From Polyangia bacterium (lineage in GTDB: Bacteria; Myxococcota_A; Polyangia; Nannocystales; Nannocystaceae): a stretch of DNA of 64,000 nt. The position numbers and the translations under genes were made by a program. The DNA is taken from NCBI GenBank assembly GCA_030429545.1, contig JAUIFF010000022.1, positions 94,010 to 158,009 of the forward strand. Reading direction: 5' to 3'. Under the pieces are notes generated by a model. That model was not told where the DNA came from and did not search any database. It was given only the letters and a program-made list of their open reading frames with translations. Shown in pieces: positions 16,346-24,860 of the stretch (its first letter is position 1; every line of letters starts with the position of its first letter).

Positions 16346-18130
16346 CTACGACGCTTTCGGCAACCACCGCGCCAGGGTTGCTGCCAGGTCCTCTTGGCGG
16401 ATCGGTTTGGCGAGGTAATCGTCCATGCCGGCAGCTAGGCAGCGTTCGCGGTCGCCTTTCATGGCGTTGGCCGTGAGCGCAACCACCGGCAAGTGGCTGG
16501 GCTTCGAGCTGTCGAGTTCGCGGCGACGCCACTCTCGCGTGGTTTCAAAGCCGTCGAGCTCCGGCATCTGACAGTCCATCAAAACGAGGTCGTAGCCCCC
16601 GCCAACGAGCTGGTCGAGTGCCTCAAAGCCGTTGTTTGCGAGTTTGACCTGCAGGCCTAGGCGGCGCAGCATGGCGGTGATCAGGCGTTGATTGACCCGA
16701 TGGTCCTCGACCACCAAAATCGATCCCGCGAGTTTTTGGGTGTCGACCTCGGCCGGTGCAACGGCAGGTTCGGGCGCCGTGCTTTGCAACAGCTGAAGCA
16801 GTACCTCAAACCGCGAGCCCTCGCCGAGGTTACTGCGCACGTGGATCGTCCCGCCCATTTGCGTGACGAGGTGCCGCGAGATCGCAAGCCCGAGGCCAGA
16901 GCCGCCATAGCGACGGGCATGGGAACCATCGGCCTGGCTAAAGGTGTCGAAAATCGTTTCGATTTTGTTGGCTTCGATGCCGATGCCGTTGTCCTGCACG
17001 GCCAGGGTGACAGCGTAGCGGCCGTTGGTGGCGGGGGCAATCGTTGCAGAAACAACAATCTCGCCGGAGGGTGTAAACTTGATCGCGTTGCCCACGAGGT
17101 TGGTCAGCACCTGACGCAGGCGGTTGGGATCGCCCATAAACCACCGCGGCTCGTTGGGCTCGTAGTCGAGGCGCAGCTCGAGGGACTTGTCGTTGGCCTG
17201 TGAGCGAAATGCATTGACGACGTCGCGGCAAAGGTGCCGCAGGTCAAACGTCAAACTCTCGAGCTCGAGTTTGCCGGCCTCAATTTTTGACAGGTCCAAG
17301 ATCCCATCGAGCAGCGACAGCAGGACCTCGGCCTGTTGCGAGACAATTTTTGCATATTCACGTTGTTTGCCGTCGAGGTTGGTCTCGAGCAACATTTTGG
17401 ACATGCCGATGACCCCGTTCATCGGGGTGCGAATCTCGTGGCTCATGTTGGCCAAAAACTCGCTCTTGGCCTGGTTGGCAGTCTCCGCCTCGATCGCCGT
17501 CAGCTCGAGTTGCAAAATTGTTTGCTTGCGCTCGACCTCATACAGCAGGCTGAGACCGGCCAAAAACCCGAGGAGCAACAACAGGCCGACGACCTGGGCC
17601 AGCCACACCCAGTCGCTGGCGATCGCTTGAATCGTTGGTTGCCCGGTCGCATGTGCATATGCAAGGTAGCTGAACTCGGCCACCACCAACACAATCCACA
17701 CGCCGACGGCCCGCGGTCCGATCAGTAGGGCCGCGCACATCGGCAGGGTTGTGTACCAAAGCAGGGCCGGCGACTCTAAACCGCCAGTGTTGCGGGCCAA
17801 CACCATCAGGGTGAGCAGGGCGCAACTCAGCAGGACATGGCCGGTCACCCGCAATGACCGGGTTACCCGCAAGACCACGGGCATCGTCGCGACCACGGCC
17901 GAGGCCGCAAGCAGCAGTCCAACAACGTGATTTTCGCCCTCAACCGTGATTTGAAACAGGGTCGACAACCCCACCCCAACCATCACCATGAGCAGGCAAC
18001 AGCCCATCAGCAAGCGAATGGCACGCCGCTGCTCGGGTGGACAGGCGTCCATCCAGGGTGGGGACATCAGCGTCAGGATCCGCTGCCGCAACGTCGGCGG
18101 GGGTTCATCGAGGCCAAAGGCGGTGCTCAT
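16346..18130 (-). CDS. Hybrid sensor histidine kinase with receiver domain
   Basis: A 594-residue inner-membrane kinase. The N-terminal half has about six hydrophobic segments (about 40-205) without a large periplasmic loop. A short coiled linker leads to the phosphoacceptor box EFLANMSHEIRTPMNG (His near 229), the N box NLVGNAIKFTPSG near 345 and Gly-rich ATP-lid motifs. The C-terminal receiver (about 467-590) keeps the phosphorylated Asp in LVLMDCQMPELDG and a Lys in YLAKPI. No separate response regulator is adjacent, so the internal receiver probably passes phosphate to a distant partner. The signal is unknown. Confidence 0.92.
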   Translation of the reverse strand: MSTAFGLDEPPPTLRQRILTLMSPPWMDACPPEQRRAIRLLMGCCLLMVMVGVGLSTLFQITVEGENHVVGLLLAASAVVATMPVVLRVTRSLRVTGHVLLSCALLTLMVLARNTGGLESPALLWYTTLPMCAALLIGPRAVGVWIVLVVAEFSYLAYAHATGQPTIQAIASDWVWLAQVVGLLLLLGFLAGLSLLYEVERKQTILQLELTAIEAETANQAKSEFLANMSHEIRTPMNGVIGMSKMLLETNLDGKQREYAKIVSQQAEVLLSLLDGILDLSKIEAGKLELESLTFDLRHLCRDVVNAFRSQANDKSLELRLDYEPNEPRWFMGDPNRLRQVLTNLVGNAIKFTPSGEIVVSATIAPATNGRYAVTLAVQDNGIGIEANKIETIFDTFSQADGSHARRYGGSGLGLAISRHLVTQMGGTIHVRSNLGEGSRFEVLLQLLQSTAPEPAVAPAEVDTQKLAGSILVVEDHRVNQRLITAMLRRLGLQVKLANNGFEALDQLVGGGYDLVLMDCQMPELDGFETTREWRRRELDSSKPSHLPVVALTANAMKGDRERCLAAGMDDYLAKPIRQEDLAATLARWLPKAS

Positions 18131-18194
18131 GGTCGACGCTCTACCCTATCACAGATCGCTAGCTACGACTGTTTTATGGGTAATTATGTTGCTT

Positions 18195-18995
18195 CTACAT
18201 GTGTGTCTTAGGCTGCGATGTCGGAGCCAGTGCGTCACAGCGCTGGCGGTAGTGGGCGTATAGTTCGCGATTGAGTTCACGGCTGTCGAGGTTGTGTCCC
18301 CGCGTGTGGATGATCGGCAAGTACTCGACGGTATAGGTAAGCATACGGTGTGGGATTGAATGCCACTTTTGCCCCTTGAGGAGGCTAGGTGGGTCAACGT
18401 GGATAAATACCGGGACAATCGGTACTCCGGCCCGAATCGCGGCCTCGCATGCCCCCCGACGAAACCGGTTGAGCTGGTGGGGAGGCGACCGCGTTCCCTC
18501 GGGAAACACCAATAATGCATATCCATCTTTTAGATGTTCTACCATCCGATCGAGGACGACAGTTGCTCCAAACGCGGTGTCTGGTGAGGGTTCTGGAGCG
18601 CAAAGATTGCCGGTGGCACGCAGAAAACGGCCGACCATCCACGAGTTGTAAAAACTTGCTTTTGCAATGGTTGTGAGGCGAAAAAAACTTCCGAGTAGCA
18701 GCACCGAGTCAAGCAGGGTGGGATGGTTGGAGAGCATCACATAGGGCTCTCCCGGTGCCGGCATATCGTCGGGAACCTTGCCGTGTCTGATCTGCAAAAG
18801 ACCGACGACTCGCATGTACCAAAAAAACCACTGGTTGCTGCGAAACATCATCCGCGCACACTTCTCGGTCCGGCGTTTGGGGTCGCGCACCAGCAGCTGG
18901 ATCAACGGAATCGCAATCCAGCTATAGACCGCACTGCCGACGAAAAAGATCATAAACGCCGACCCGGTGGTGAGGATGTGCAGGTACTTATACAC
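18195..18995 (-). CDS. 1-acylglycerol-3-phosphate acyltransferase-like protein (PlsC family)
   Basis: A 266-residue membrane-associated acyltransferase starting at GTG with GGGAG upstream. After an N-terminal hydrophobic helix come NHPTLLDSVLL (the H-x4-D catalytic motif) near residue 90 and FPEGTRS near 165, the two hallmark motifs of PlsC. It transfers acyl chains to lysophosphatidic acid or a related acceptor in phospholipid synthesis. It stands alone between the histidine kinase and an intergenic gap. A second family member lies at 55938-56948. The acceptor is inferred. Confidence 0.85.
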   Translation of the reverse strand: MYKYLHILTTGSAFMIFFVGSAVYSWIAIPLIQLLVRDPKRRTEKCARMMFRSNQWFFWYMRVVGLLQIRHGKVPDDMPAPGEPYVMLSNHPTLLDSVLLLGSFFRLTTIAKASFYNSWMVGRFLRATGNLCAPEPSPDTAFGATVVLDRMVEHLKDGYALLVFPEGTRSPPHQLNRFRRGACEAAIRAGVPIVPVFIHVDPPSLLKGQKWHSIPHRMLTYTVEYLPIIHTRGHNLDSRELNRELYAHYRQRCDALAPTSQPKTHM

Positions 18996-19439
18996 GGCCG
19001 CTCCCGGTGTTGGGCGAGCGCCGGTACTGGTGCATCAGCAACTTTCGCGAATTTCCTGGGCCCGGGATGCGGATGGGCTTGGTGAGGCACAGGTTCGTTG
19101 GCTGGGCTAAAGATGTGTATACATTTATGCCGGCCGACGACCGTCCAAGACCCACAGCCAAGCCCCCACAAGCATCGCCGGCCGATGGGCCATCGATCTT
19201 GCCATGCGCCTCAACGCGGGGCGACGAACCGGGGAGCCCGTTGGCTTGGAACTCGAGCGACCAACATTCGCGTGCTGTGGTCAAATGCTCGCCGCAGGTC
19301 ATTGCCTCAGTGGTAGCAGGTCTGGTCGTCGCGTTCATCCCGCCGGTGGCCACATGTGAGCTCAATAACAAGCTACCGTGCGGTCAGGGGTAGGTTTTGG
19401 CAAGTTTGGCAGCTGCTTGCGTGTGCGACACTGACCGCG
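18996..19439. other. Divergent intergenic region
   Basis: About 440 bases between the PlsC-like gene and the PLP decarboxylase. A TGTATACA sequence occurs near 19114. Frames on both strands lack coding character. I see no RNA gene. Confidence 0.35.
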
Positions 19440-20906
19440 GTGACACGCCCGCTCCTCGACCCCGCCCACCGGATAAAACCGCGAGATTTTGATGTGCGAA
19501 GCCTGCTTGGGCGCGTGGAAAAGTCATTGCATGATCAACCAATTCAGCGGGCGACAACGGCACATACACTGGCTGCTCACCTGCCCGCCGCGCTCCCTCG
19601 CCACGGGCGGCCGGTGGCCGACCTGCTCGAGCAACTTTGGCCCGTGATTGTCGGCCATGCCCGGCGCAACAACGCCCCGGGGTTTTTTGGCTACGTGTGC
19701 GGTGCCGGGCTCCCAACCGACCCACCGATGGCCGCCCTGGCGGCTGCGCTCAATCAAAATGTCACGGGGTTTGCCTCGGCACCGGGTGCCACGGTTGTCG
19801 AGCGGCGCTTGCTTCAGTGGTTGTGTCAGCTCGCCGGGCTCAAAGCTGCGGCCGACGGGGTGTTGCTCAGCGGCGGTTCGTTGGCCAACTTCACCGCGCT
19901 TGCGACCGCCCTCCACACGGCGGCGGGCGATGATCCTGCCATCGCCCAGGAGGGTCTAGCGGCGGTCCAGGCGAGGCTTCGGGTCTATCTCGCACCGACG
20001 GCCCATTTTTCAAATGCACGTGCGGTCAAGTTGGCGGGGCTCGGTCGCCGGCACATTGTTGCGATCCCTGTCGCCGCCGATGGGCGAATAGATGTAGATG
20101 CACTAACATCGCAGTTGCGCGAGGATAAACGGGCAGGGTTGATGCCGGCTGCAGTCGTGGCTACGGCGGGCTCAACCACCCAGGGACTTGTTGACCCGCT
20201 CGCTCGCATCGCTGAGCTTTGCCGTGACGAAGGTGTGTGGCTGCATGTCGATGCCGCCTACGGCGGGGCCGCGCTGCTCGCCCCAGACCTGCGGGGGCGA
20301 CTTGCCGGGATCGAGGCCGCCAACTCGATCACCCTCGATCTTCACAAGTGGTTTTATATGGGGTTTGACGCCAGTGCAGTGTTGTTTGCCGAGCCGCACC
20401 GGGCCCGCGATGTGTTTTATACCTCGGCCGAATACGTCGACATCGAGCGCGACCCACCACCCGAGCGCCATGCATTTTTCCACTACGGGCCCGAGACCTC
20501 GCGCCGGTTTCGCGCACTCGGACCATTTGTTGCCCTGTGTCACTACGGCCGAGAAACCCTAGCGGCCAATATCTCGCACAACGCCGCCTGTGCCAGGTAC
20601 CTGGCAGGGTTGGTCGAGGCGGCCGACGACTTGCAACTCATCGCCCAACCTGACCTCTCGATCTGTTGTTTTCGCTGGTGTGGTCGCGGTTATGATCGCG
20701 GGGCGATCGATCGGATGAATCAGCAAATTCAGCAGCGCCTGCTGGCCGAGGGCAGCTACTACCTGTCGCCGACAACAATCGCCGGACGACCGGTATTGCG
20801 GGTGTGTGTGCAGGGCCACCAGACCAATGCTGACACCATGGATGGGCTGGTCGCGACAATTCAAAAGCATGCCTATGCATGTTGTTTGCCACGCAGCACG
20901 CCCTAG
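19440..20906 (+). CDS. PLP-dependent decarboxylase (aromatic amino acid/glutamate type)
   Basis: A 488-residue group II decarboxylase-like enzyme. Recognisable parts are GNxPGFFGY-like APGFFGYVCG, the phosphate-binding GGSLANFTAL, HVDAAYGG with the cofactor Asp, and LDLHKWFYMGFD with the PLP-binding Lys near residue 303. Such enzymes convert amino acids to amines, or act as aldehyde synthases. I choose the GTG at 19440, seven bases after a -10-like GACACT; the open frame extends to 19356. The substrate cannot be assigned from motifs. It stands alone. Confidence 0.85.
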   Translation: MTRPLLDPAHRIKPRDFDVRSLLGRVEKSLHDQPIQRATTAHTLAAHLPAALPRHGRPVADLLEQLWPVIVGHARRNNAPGFFGYVCGAGLPTDPPMAALAAALNQNVTGFASAPGATVVERRLLQWLCQLAGLKAAADGVLLSGGSLANFTALATALHTAAGDDPAIAQEGLAAVQARLRVYLAPTAHFSNARAVKLAGLGRRHIVAIPVAADGRIDVDALTSQLREDKRAGLMPAAVVATAGSTTQGLVDPLARIAELCRDEGVWLHVDAAYGGAALLAPDLRGRLAGIEAANSITLDLHKWFYMGFDASAVLFAEPHRARDVFYTSAEYVDIERDPPPERHAFFHYGPETSRRFRALGPFVALCHYGRETLAANISHNAACARYLAGLVEAADDLQLIAQPDLSICCFRWCGRGYDRGAIDRMNQQIQQRLLAEGSYYLSPTTIAGRPVLRVCVQGHQTNADTMDGLVATIQKHAYACCLPRSTP

Positions 20907-21164
20907 CGCGACGAGCCCGACGCGTACCAGTCGACCTGGAACATGCTCGTCCGGCCGGGTTGCCGCCACAATTTTTTGTGGTCGCGCTCAGATCCGGCAA
21001 AACTCGGGCTAGACTGCGCTTGCACGGTCCATGGGTGCGTGGGCGAGAGACGTTGTATGTGCACCGAGCCCAGGGACACTACGGCTACCCCATACGCCTA
21101 GGCGTTCCCCCAGAGCACAGCTTGATGCGCGTGTGGCGAGCCGAGGAGAGTTAGGTCCGCCAAC
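20907..21164. other. Intergenic region without a gene
   Basis: About 260 bases between the decarboxylase gene and the tRNA-Ser terminator. One exact TGYANNTRCA site lies at 21054-21063. Nothing else is recognised. Confidence 0.35.
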
Positions 21165-21187
21165 AAAAACGCCGCCCAAGGGCGGCG
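21165..21187 (-). terminator. Intrinsic terminator of the tRNA-Ser gene
   Basis: On the minus strand GCCGCC, a 4-base loop and GGCGGC are followed by GTTTTT, directly downstream of the tRNA. It is a compact, convincing rho-independent terminator. Confidence 0.8.
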
Positions 21188-21192
21188 TGGTG

Positions 21193-21279
21193 CGGAACGG
21201 GAGGGATTCGAACCCTCGGTAGAGTTTCCCCTACGCAGGTTTAGCAAACCTGTGCCTTCAGCCTCTCGGCCACCGTTCC
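21193..21279 (-). tRNA. tRNA-Ser(GCU)
   Basis: An 87-base class II tRNA. The acceptor stem GGAACGG/CCGTTCC, the D-loop GCCGAGAGGCTGAAGGC, the anticodon loop TTTGCTAAA with anticodon GCT, a long variable arm (TAGGGGAAACTCTA) and the T-loop GGGTTCGAATCCC are all present. The 3' CCA is not encoded. It reads AGY serine codons. Confidence 0.95.
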
Positions 21280-21370
21280 AGGAGATGGGTAGGACACCCG
21301 TAGTGTTGGGAGAGGGAACCTAAACAAAGTCGTCGCCGCTTGCAAGCTTGTACCCGGCTCGCGCGGGGTG

Positions 21371-21385
21371 CACACTGCCGCCGTG
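21371..21385 (+). promoter_or_regulatory. -10-like CACACT six bases before a GTG start
   Basis: CACACT at 21371-21376 is followed by six bases and the GTG at 21383. It belongs to the leaderless-type set seen across the window. The match to TANNNT is imperfect at the first base. Confidence 0.35.
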
Positions 21386-22078
21386 AGGGACGCATCGACT
21401 GCCCGGGCATTGGCCTCCGAGATCGTCATGGCGCTGCTTTGTGGCGTGGTCGGAACCATGGCGCTCACCCTCATCCTGGGACTCGGCCTGTTGCCGACCA
21501 GCGAGGACTTGCCCGGTCTCAACTACGTCTATGCCCCACTTGGGCTGCTGATCGCCGCAATCTGCTACCGCCAGGTTGGGCTTGCGGTCGACGTCGACGA
21601 GCTGCCTGCACCAACCCGGGCCGGTCTTGTGACCACCGTTGTGGTGGTGCTCGGCCACATCGCAGCCGCGGTGCTCGGGAGTTTTGTCCTGTCGTGGATG
21701 ATGGAGATGGCCGGCTATCCGGTGGCCGAACAGTCGGCCGTGACTGCGATCACCGAGGATGGTTTTGGTATCCGCAGCGATCTCCTGTTTTTGTCCCTGG
21801 CCGCCCTGGTGTTGGCACCGGTCGCCGAGGAGTGGCTTTTGCGCGGCCTGTTGTTCGCCCGGTTGCGCAGGATCCATGGGGCGAGTGCCTACCTGTTTTC
21901 AGCCTTGGCATTCGCCGCGATTCACGGCAACCCCGCGGGATTCGTTGTGTACATGTGGCTCGCCGTCGTGTTTGCCCACGCATTTGCCCAAACCGGACGG
22001 CTCTCGGCAGCGATCGGTGTCCACGCAGGCAACAATGCGATCACGTTGGCGTTGCTACTCACCGGAACGAGTCCGTGA
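21383..22078 (+). CDS. CPBP-family intramembrane metalloprotease
   Basis: A 231-residue polytopic membrane protein. The CPBP/Abi (CAAX-protease-like) signature is clear: APVAEEWLLRGLLFARL (the EExxxR motif), then FAAIHGN and, nearer the end, GVHAGNNAI, which together supply the Glu and His residues of the active site. Such proteases act on substrates inside the membrane. Some CPBP relatives process sorting tails such as MYXO-CTERM, which is present on the protease at 62471, but no local link proves that. The start at 21383 follows a -10-like box; 21368 is an alternative. Confidence 0.85.
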   Translation: MRDASTARALASEIVMALLCGVVGTMALTLILGLGLLPTSEDLPGLNYVYAPLGLLIAAICYRQVGLAVDVDELPAPTRAGLVTTVVVVLGHIAAAVLGSFVLSWMMEMAGYPVAEQSAVTAITEDGFGIRSDLLFLSLAALVLAPVAEEWLLRGLLFARLRRIHGASAYLFSALAFAAIHGNPAGFVVYMWLAVVFAHAFAQTGRLSAAIGVHAGNNAITLALLLTGTSP

Positions 22079-22168
22079 GCTGACACAGGGTTTTCCCGGA
22101 GAGTGAACGTTGCATCTCGGTCGACTGCTTGATAGCTTCCGCCACCCCTGGTGAGTTCATCAGCGGAT

Positions 22169-22242
<74 letters not shown>

Positions 22243-22248
22243 CTTCAA

Positions 22249-22275
22249 CCCCCCATCTCGTTTGGGGGGTTTTTT
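22249..22275 (+). terminator. Intrinsic terminator of the tRNA-Arg gene
   Basis: CCCCCC (22249-22254), a 9-base loop and GGGGGG (22264-22269) are followed by TTTTTT. A strong rho-independent terminator seven bases past the tRNA. Confidence 0.9.
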
Positions 22276-22333
22276 CGTTGGTTTGTGCGCACAGTCCGCG
22301 GATGTATGTACCTGCACGTGAGCGCGATTTTGA

Positions 22334-22348
22334 TACCCTTGGCCCATG
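22334..22348 (+). promoter_or_regulatory. -10-like TACCCT six bases before the tag ATG
   Basis: TACCCT at 22334-22339, six bases, then ATG at 22346. This places the likely transcript start at the ATG that opens the Ser-rich repeat, supporting that the repeat is translated as part of the glycosylase. Confidence 0.45.
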
Positions 22349-23074
22349 CCGAGCCAGTCGAGCAAGTCGAGCGAGTCGAGCCAGTCGAGCCAGTCGAGCG
22401 AGTCGAGCAAGTCGAGCCAGTCGAGCAAGCTGAGCAAGTCGAGCCAGTCGAGCAAGGGATTGCGCGTTGACGACGAGGGGGTGGCGCGGTGTTTTTGGTG
22501 CGGCGACGACCCCGGCTACATCGACTATCACGACCACGAGTGGGGCCGACCGGTGGCCGACGACCGGACGCTGTTTGAAAAACTGTGTCTAGAGGGGTTT
22601 CAGGCCGGGCTCAGTTGGCTCACTGTCCTGCGCAAGCGCCCGCGGTTTCGCCAGCAGTTTGCCAACTTTGAGCCGGCTAAGGTTGCCCGGTTTAACCGCC
22701 GCAGTGTCGAACGCCTGCTTCGCGATCCGGGGATCATTCGCCACCGGGGGAAGATCGAGTCGGCGATCGCCAACGCCAAACACACACTTGCGATCCAGGC
22801 AGAGTTTGGCTCGTTGGCCGCCTATCTGTGGCGGTTTGAACCCAAGGCCAAGGATCGCCCGCGGCGGATGACCGTGCGTGCTCTCAAACAATTGACCCAA
22901 ACCCCGGCATCCAAGGCCCTCAGTAGCGATCTTCGGCGGCGTGGGTTTTCGTTTGTCGGGCCGACCACCATGTACGCGTTGATGCAAGCCATGGGGCTCG
23001 TCAACGATCACATCGAAGGTTGTCACGTGCGCGCGGCGGTTGACCGCGATCGTCAGCAATTTGCGCGTCCGTAG
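22346..23074 (+). CDS. tag: DNA-3-methyladenine glycosylase I with Ser-rich N-terminal extension
   Basis: Tag removes 3-methyladenine from alkylated DNA. The enzyme part begins near residue 38. The zinc ligands are conserved (Cys in RCFWCGDD, His in DYHDHEWG, and the C-terminal His and Cys of NDHIEGCH), and the catalytic-pocket motif LCLEGFQAGLSWLTVLRKR is intact. Residues 2-35 are unusual: almost only Ser with Lys, Gln and Glu, encoded by a 9-bp tandem repeat. A -10-like TACCCT ends six bases before the ATG at 22346, supporting this start. An alternative is a start after the repeat. Glycosylase function is secure; the extension's role is unknown. Confidence 0.92.
   Translation: MPSQSSKSSESSQSSQSSESSKSSQSSKLSKSSQSSKGLRVDDEGVARCFWCGDDPGYIDYHDHEWGRPVADDRTLFEKLCLEGFQAGLSWLTVLRKRPRFRQQFANFEPAKVARFNRRSVERLLRDPGIIRHRGKIESAIANAKHTLAIQAEFGSLAAYLWRFEPKAKDRPRRMTVRALKQLTQTPASKALSSDLRRRGFSFVGPTTMYALMQAMGLVNDHIEGCHVRAAVDRDRQQFARP
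22350..22455. repeat. 9-bp tandem repeat encoding the Ser-rich start of Tag
   Basis: Roughly eleven near-identical units of AGTCGAGCN type, in frame with tag, giving Ser-Ser-Lys/Gln/Glu triplets. Units differ by single bases. Such arrays expand and contract by slippage, so length probably varies between strains. Confidence 0.8.
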
Positions 23075-23922
23075 CTGGCTGCAGCGGTCGGTGCAAGCAC
23101 TGTCGGGCGTCGACTACGGCGACGGCGAGCTCCATGGGCCAAAGAGTCGTCGAACCACAGCAGTCGGGTGGACGCGGCCCATCCGAGTTTGCATTCGCTT
23201 CTCCAAGTTGTTGAGTATACAATTTTTCCCGGTGCAGGCGCTCGCTCAGTGCCACCCTGCGCCGACTCGACATCTCTGAACAGCCATCGCCGGTCAAGCT
23301 TCGCGCCGGTACCGGGCGCAAAGTACTGCAATATGTGTTGACCGGCGAGCGCAATAGGGCGAGTTGGCGACACCGCCCGTCGGCAAGGCGTTCACCGTTT
23401 ACTTGGATATACATGATTTTGCCGACGCGATGTCGAGTTGTGTGAGTCGTTCGCCCCGGAATTTGGAACCTGGCTGCGAGGTCGACAGACATGCCAAGGC
23501 AATAAGGACGACGGCAGTTTTCGCAGGGCGCAACATGTCGGCAGGGGTGGGCGAAGGGTCCTTGTTGTCGCCAGTCGACGGTCGCAGGCGCGCAGGTGTG
23601 TACCTCCAAGAATCCACACGTCCCGCGGGCCGAAAAAAACTTCCAAATCTATTGACGATTATTTGAATCCCGGCTACAAGTGCTGCGTTAGCGTGTTCAC
23701 ATATTTTTTGGTGAACACCAAAGGTCCACGTCAATGAAACCCTTCACGTCACATAACAGAGTGCAGCGCCCAGGATTGGCGACGGTACTCGGCAGCATTG
23801 CCCCCACAGCGGGCGATCTGTGCTCGTGTTGAGGGTTTCCCGGCGTGTAGACTTCCAGACCTAGTCTTCGCTGCATGTCGGGGCCCCCCGACACAGGACA
23901 GGCCGAGCACCCGAGCAAACAC
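23075..23922. other. Gene-poor region between tag and tRNA-Thr
   Basis: About 850 bases. Frames up to about 200 codons exist on the minus strand, but they lack coding character, overlap tag and have no convincing start. I see no RNA gene or clear hairpin. Local base composition is lower in GC than the neighbours, consistent with non-coding or decayed sequence. Confidence 0.4.
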
Positions 23923-23994
23923 GCTGGTGTAGCTCAGTGGGAGAGCTCCTGCCTTGTAAGCAGGTGGTCGTGGGTTCGAATCCCACCGCCAGCT
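23923..23994 (+). tRNA. tRNA-Thr(UGU)
   Basis: A 72-base tRNA: acceptor GCTGGTG/CGCCAGC (one G-T pair), D-arm GCTC AGTGGGA GAGC, anticodon stem CCTGC/GCAGG with loop CTTGTAA (anticodon TGT), T-arm GTGGG TTCGAAT CCCAC, discriminator T. CCA is not encoded. No clear terminator follows closely. Confidence 0.95.
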
Positions 23995-24196
23995 ATTGTC
24001 GGCACTTTTGTGATCGACACGGGACACGTATGTCTCGAGTGCGTTCTGTACACATTCGATCTAAGGAGTACAGATTTTGAGTCCGCAAATCACAGCGTAG
24101 CACGTTGAAGACTGCTGACAGCCTTGTCGCTGTATCACCGGAACATGTACACGCATGTAGCCGTCAGTCGAGTTGTACCTGCACATCTCGCAAATT

Positions 24197-24545
24197 ATCG
24201 AGTACGAGCTGGGTTGGTATCGAGTTAGAGCTGGGTGTTATCGGGTTGTTATCGCTATTAGCTGGGTTATCGGGTTGGTATCGCGTTTTTAGCTGGGTGT
24301 TATCGAGTTGGTATCGCGTTAGATGTTGGTATCGCGTTTTTAGCTGGGTGTTATCGAGTTGGTATCGAGTTAGAGCTGGGTGTTATCGAGTTGGTATCGA
24401 GTTAGAGCTGGGTGTTATCGGGTTGGTATCGTGTTTGTAGCTGGGTGTTATCGGGTTGGTATCGAGTTAGAGCTGGGTGTTATCGAGTTGGTATCGAGTT
24501 AGAGCTGGGTGTTAGCGAGTTGGTATCGAGTTAGAGTTATCGTGT
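24197..24545. repeat. Minisatellite of about 32-bp units
   Basis: Units such as AGAGCTGGGTGTTATCGAG plus TTGGTATCGAGTT repeat about ten times with small insertions and base changes (some units carry GCGTTTTT). There are no unique spacers and no cas genes, so this is not a CRISPR array. No coding frame is convincing. It is AT-richer than the flanks. Confidence 0.85.
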
Positions 24546-24594
24546 TTTCTGGGCGTATCGGTTGATTATGTGTGGCCCAGTAGCTATCGGGTGG

Positions 24595-24633
24595 ACGGGC
24601 GTTGCTCCTCGCAAGGGCGGCGCCCGTTTTTTT
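24595..24633 (+). terminator. Hairpin with T-run after the minisatellite
   Basis: ACGGGCG (24595-24601) pairs with CGCCCGT (24621-24627) and a run of seven T follows. It looks like an intrinsic terminator, yet no plus-strand gene lies upstream except tRNA-Thr about 600 bases away. A transcript through the repeat would end here. Part of the sequence recurs at about 24701-24736. Confidence 0.55.
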
Positions 24634-24860
24634 GGCCTGGCCGGGGCCGGTCGCACTGGGCCCGGCACCCGCGGATGTTGTTCGTTTTTGCTACGGCCGA
24701 GCTATCGTTGGACGGGCATTGCTTTGCGCAAGCCGATCGGCGGGTTCCCGGACGTGCTGCTCCCGATACTCGGGGATGGATGGTTTCCGGGACATGAGCA
24801 GGCGCGGCTGTCTCGGCCAGCGCGGTTTGCTCGACCAGCTCTCTGCCTGCGGATTTGTCG
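24634..24860. other. Short non-coding stretch
   Basis: It contains a second, decayed copy (about 24701-24736) of the sequence around the hairpin at 24595: both read TGGACGGGC, then TTGCT, then GCAAG with changes. Otherwise nothing is recognised. Confidence 0.35.

Noticed and set aside
23001..23609. 202-codon minus-strand frame after tag
   Set aside because: It overlaps the end of tag, has no domain or signal and an odd composition rich in Arg, Cys and Pro.
24197..24545. Possible CRISPR array
   Set aside because: Units follow each other directly with no unique spacers of even length, and no cas gene is in the window.
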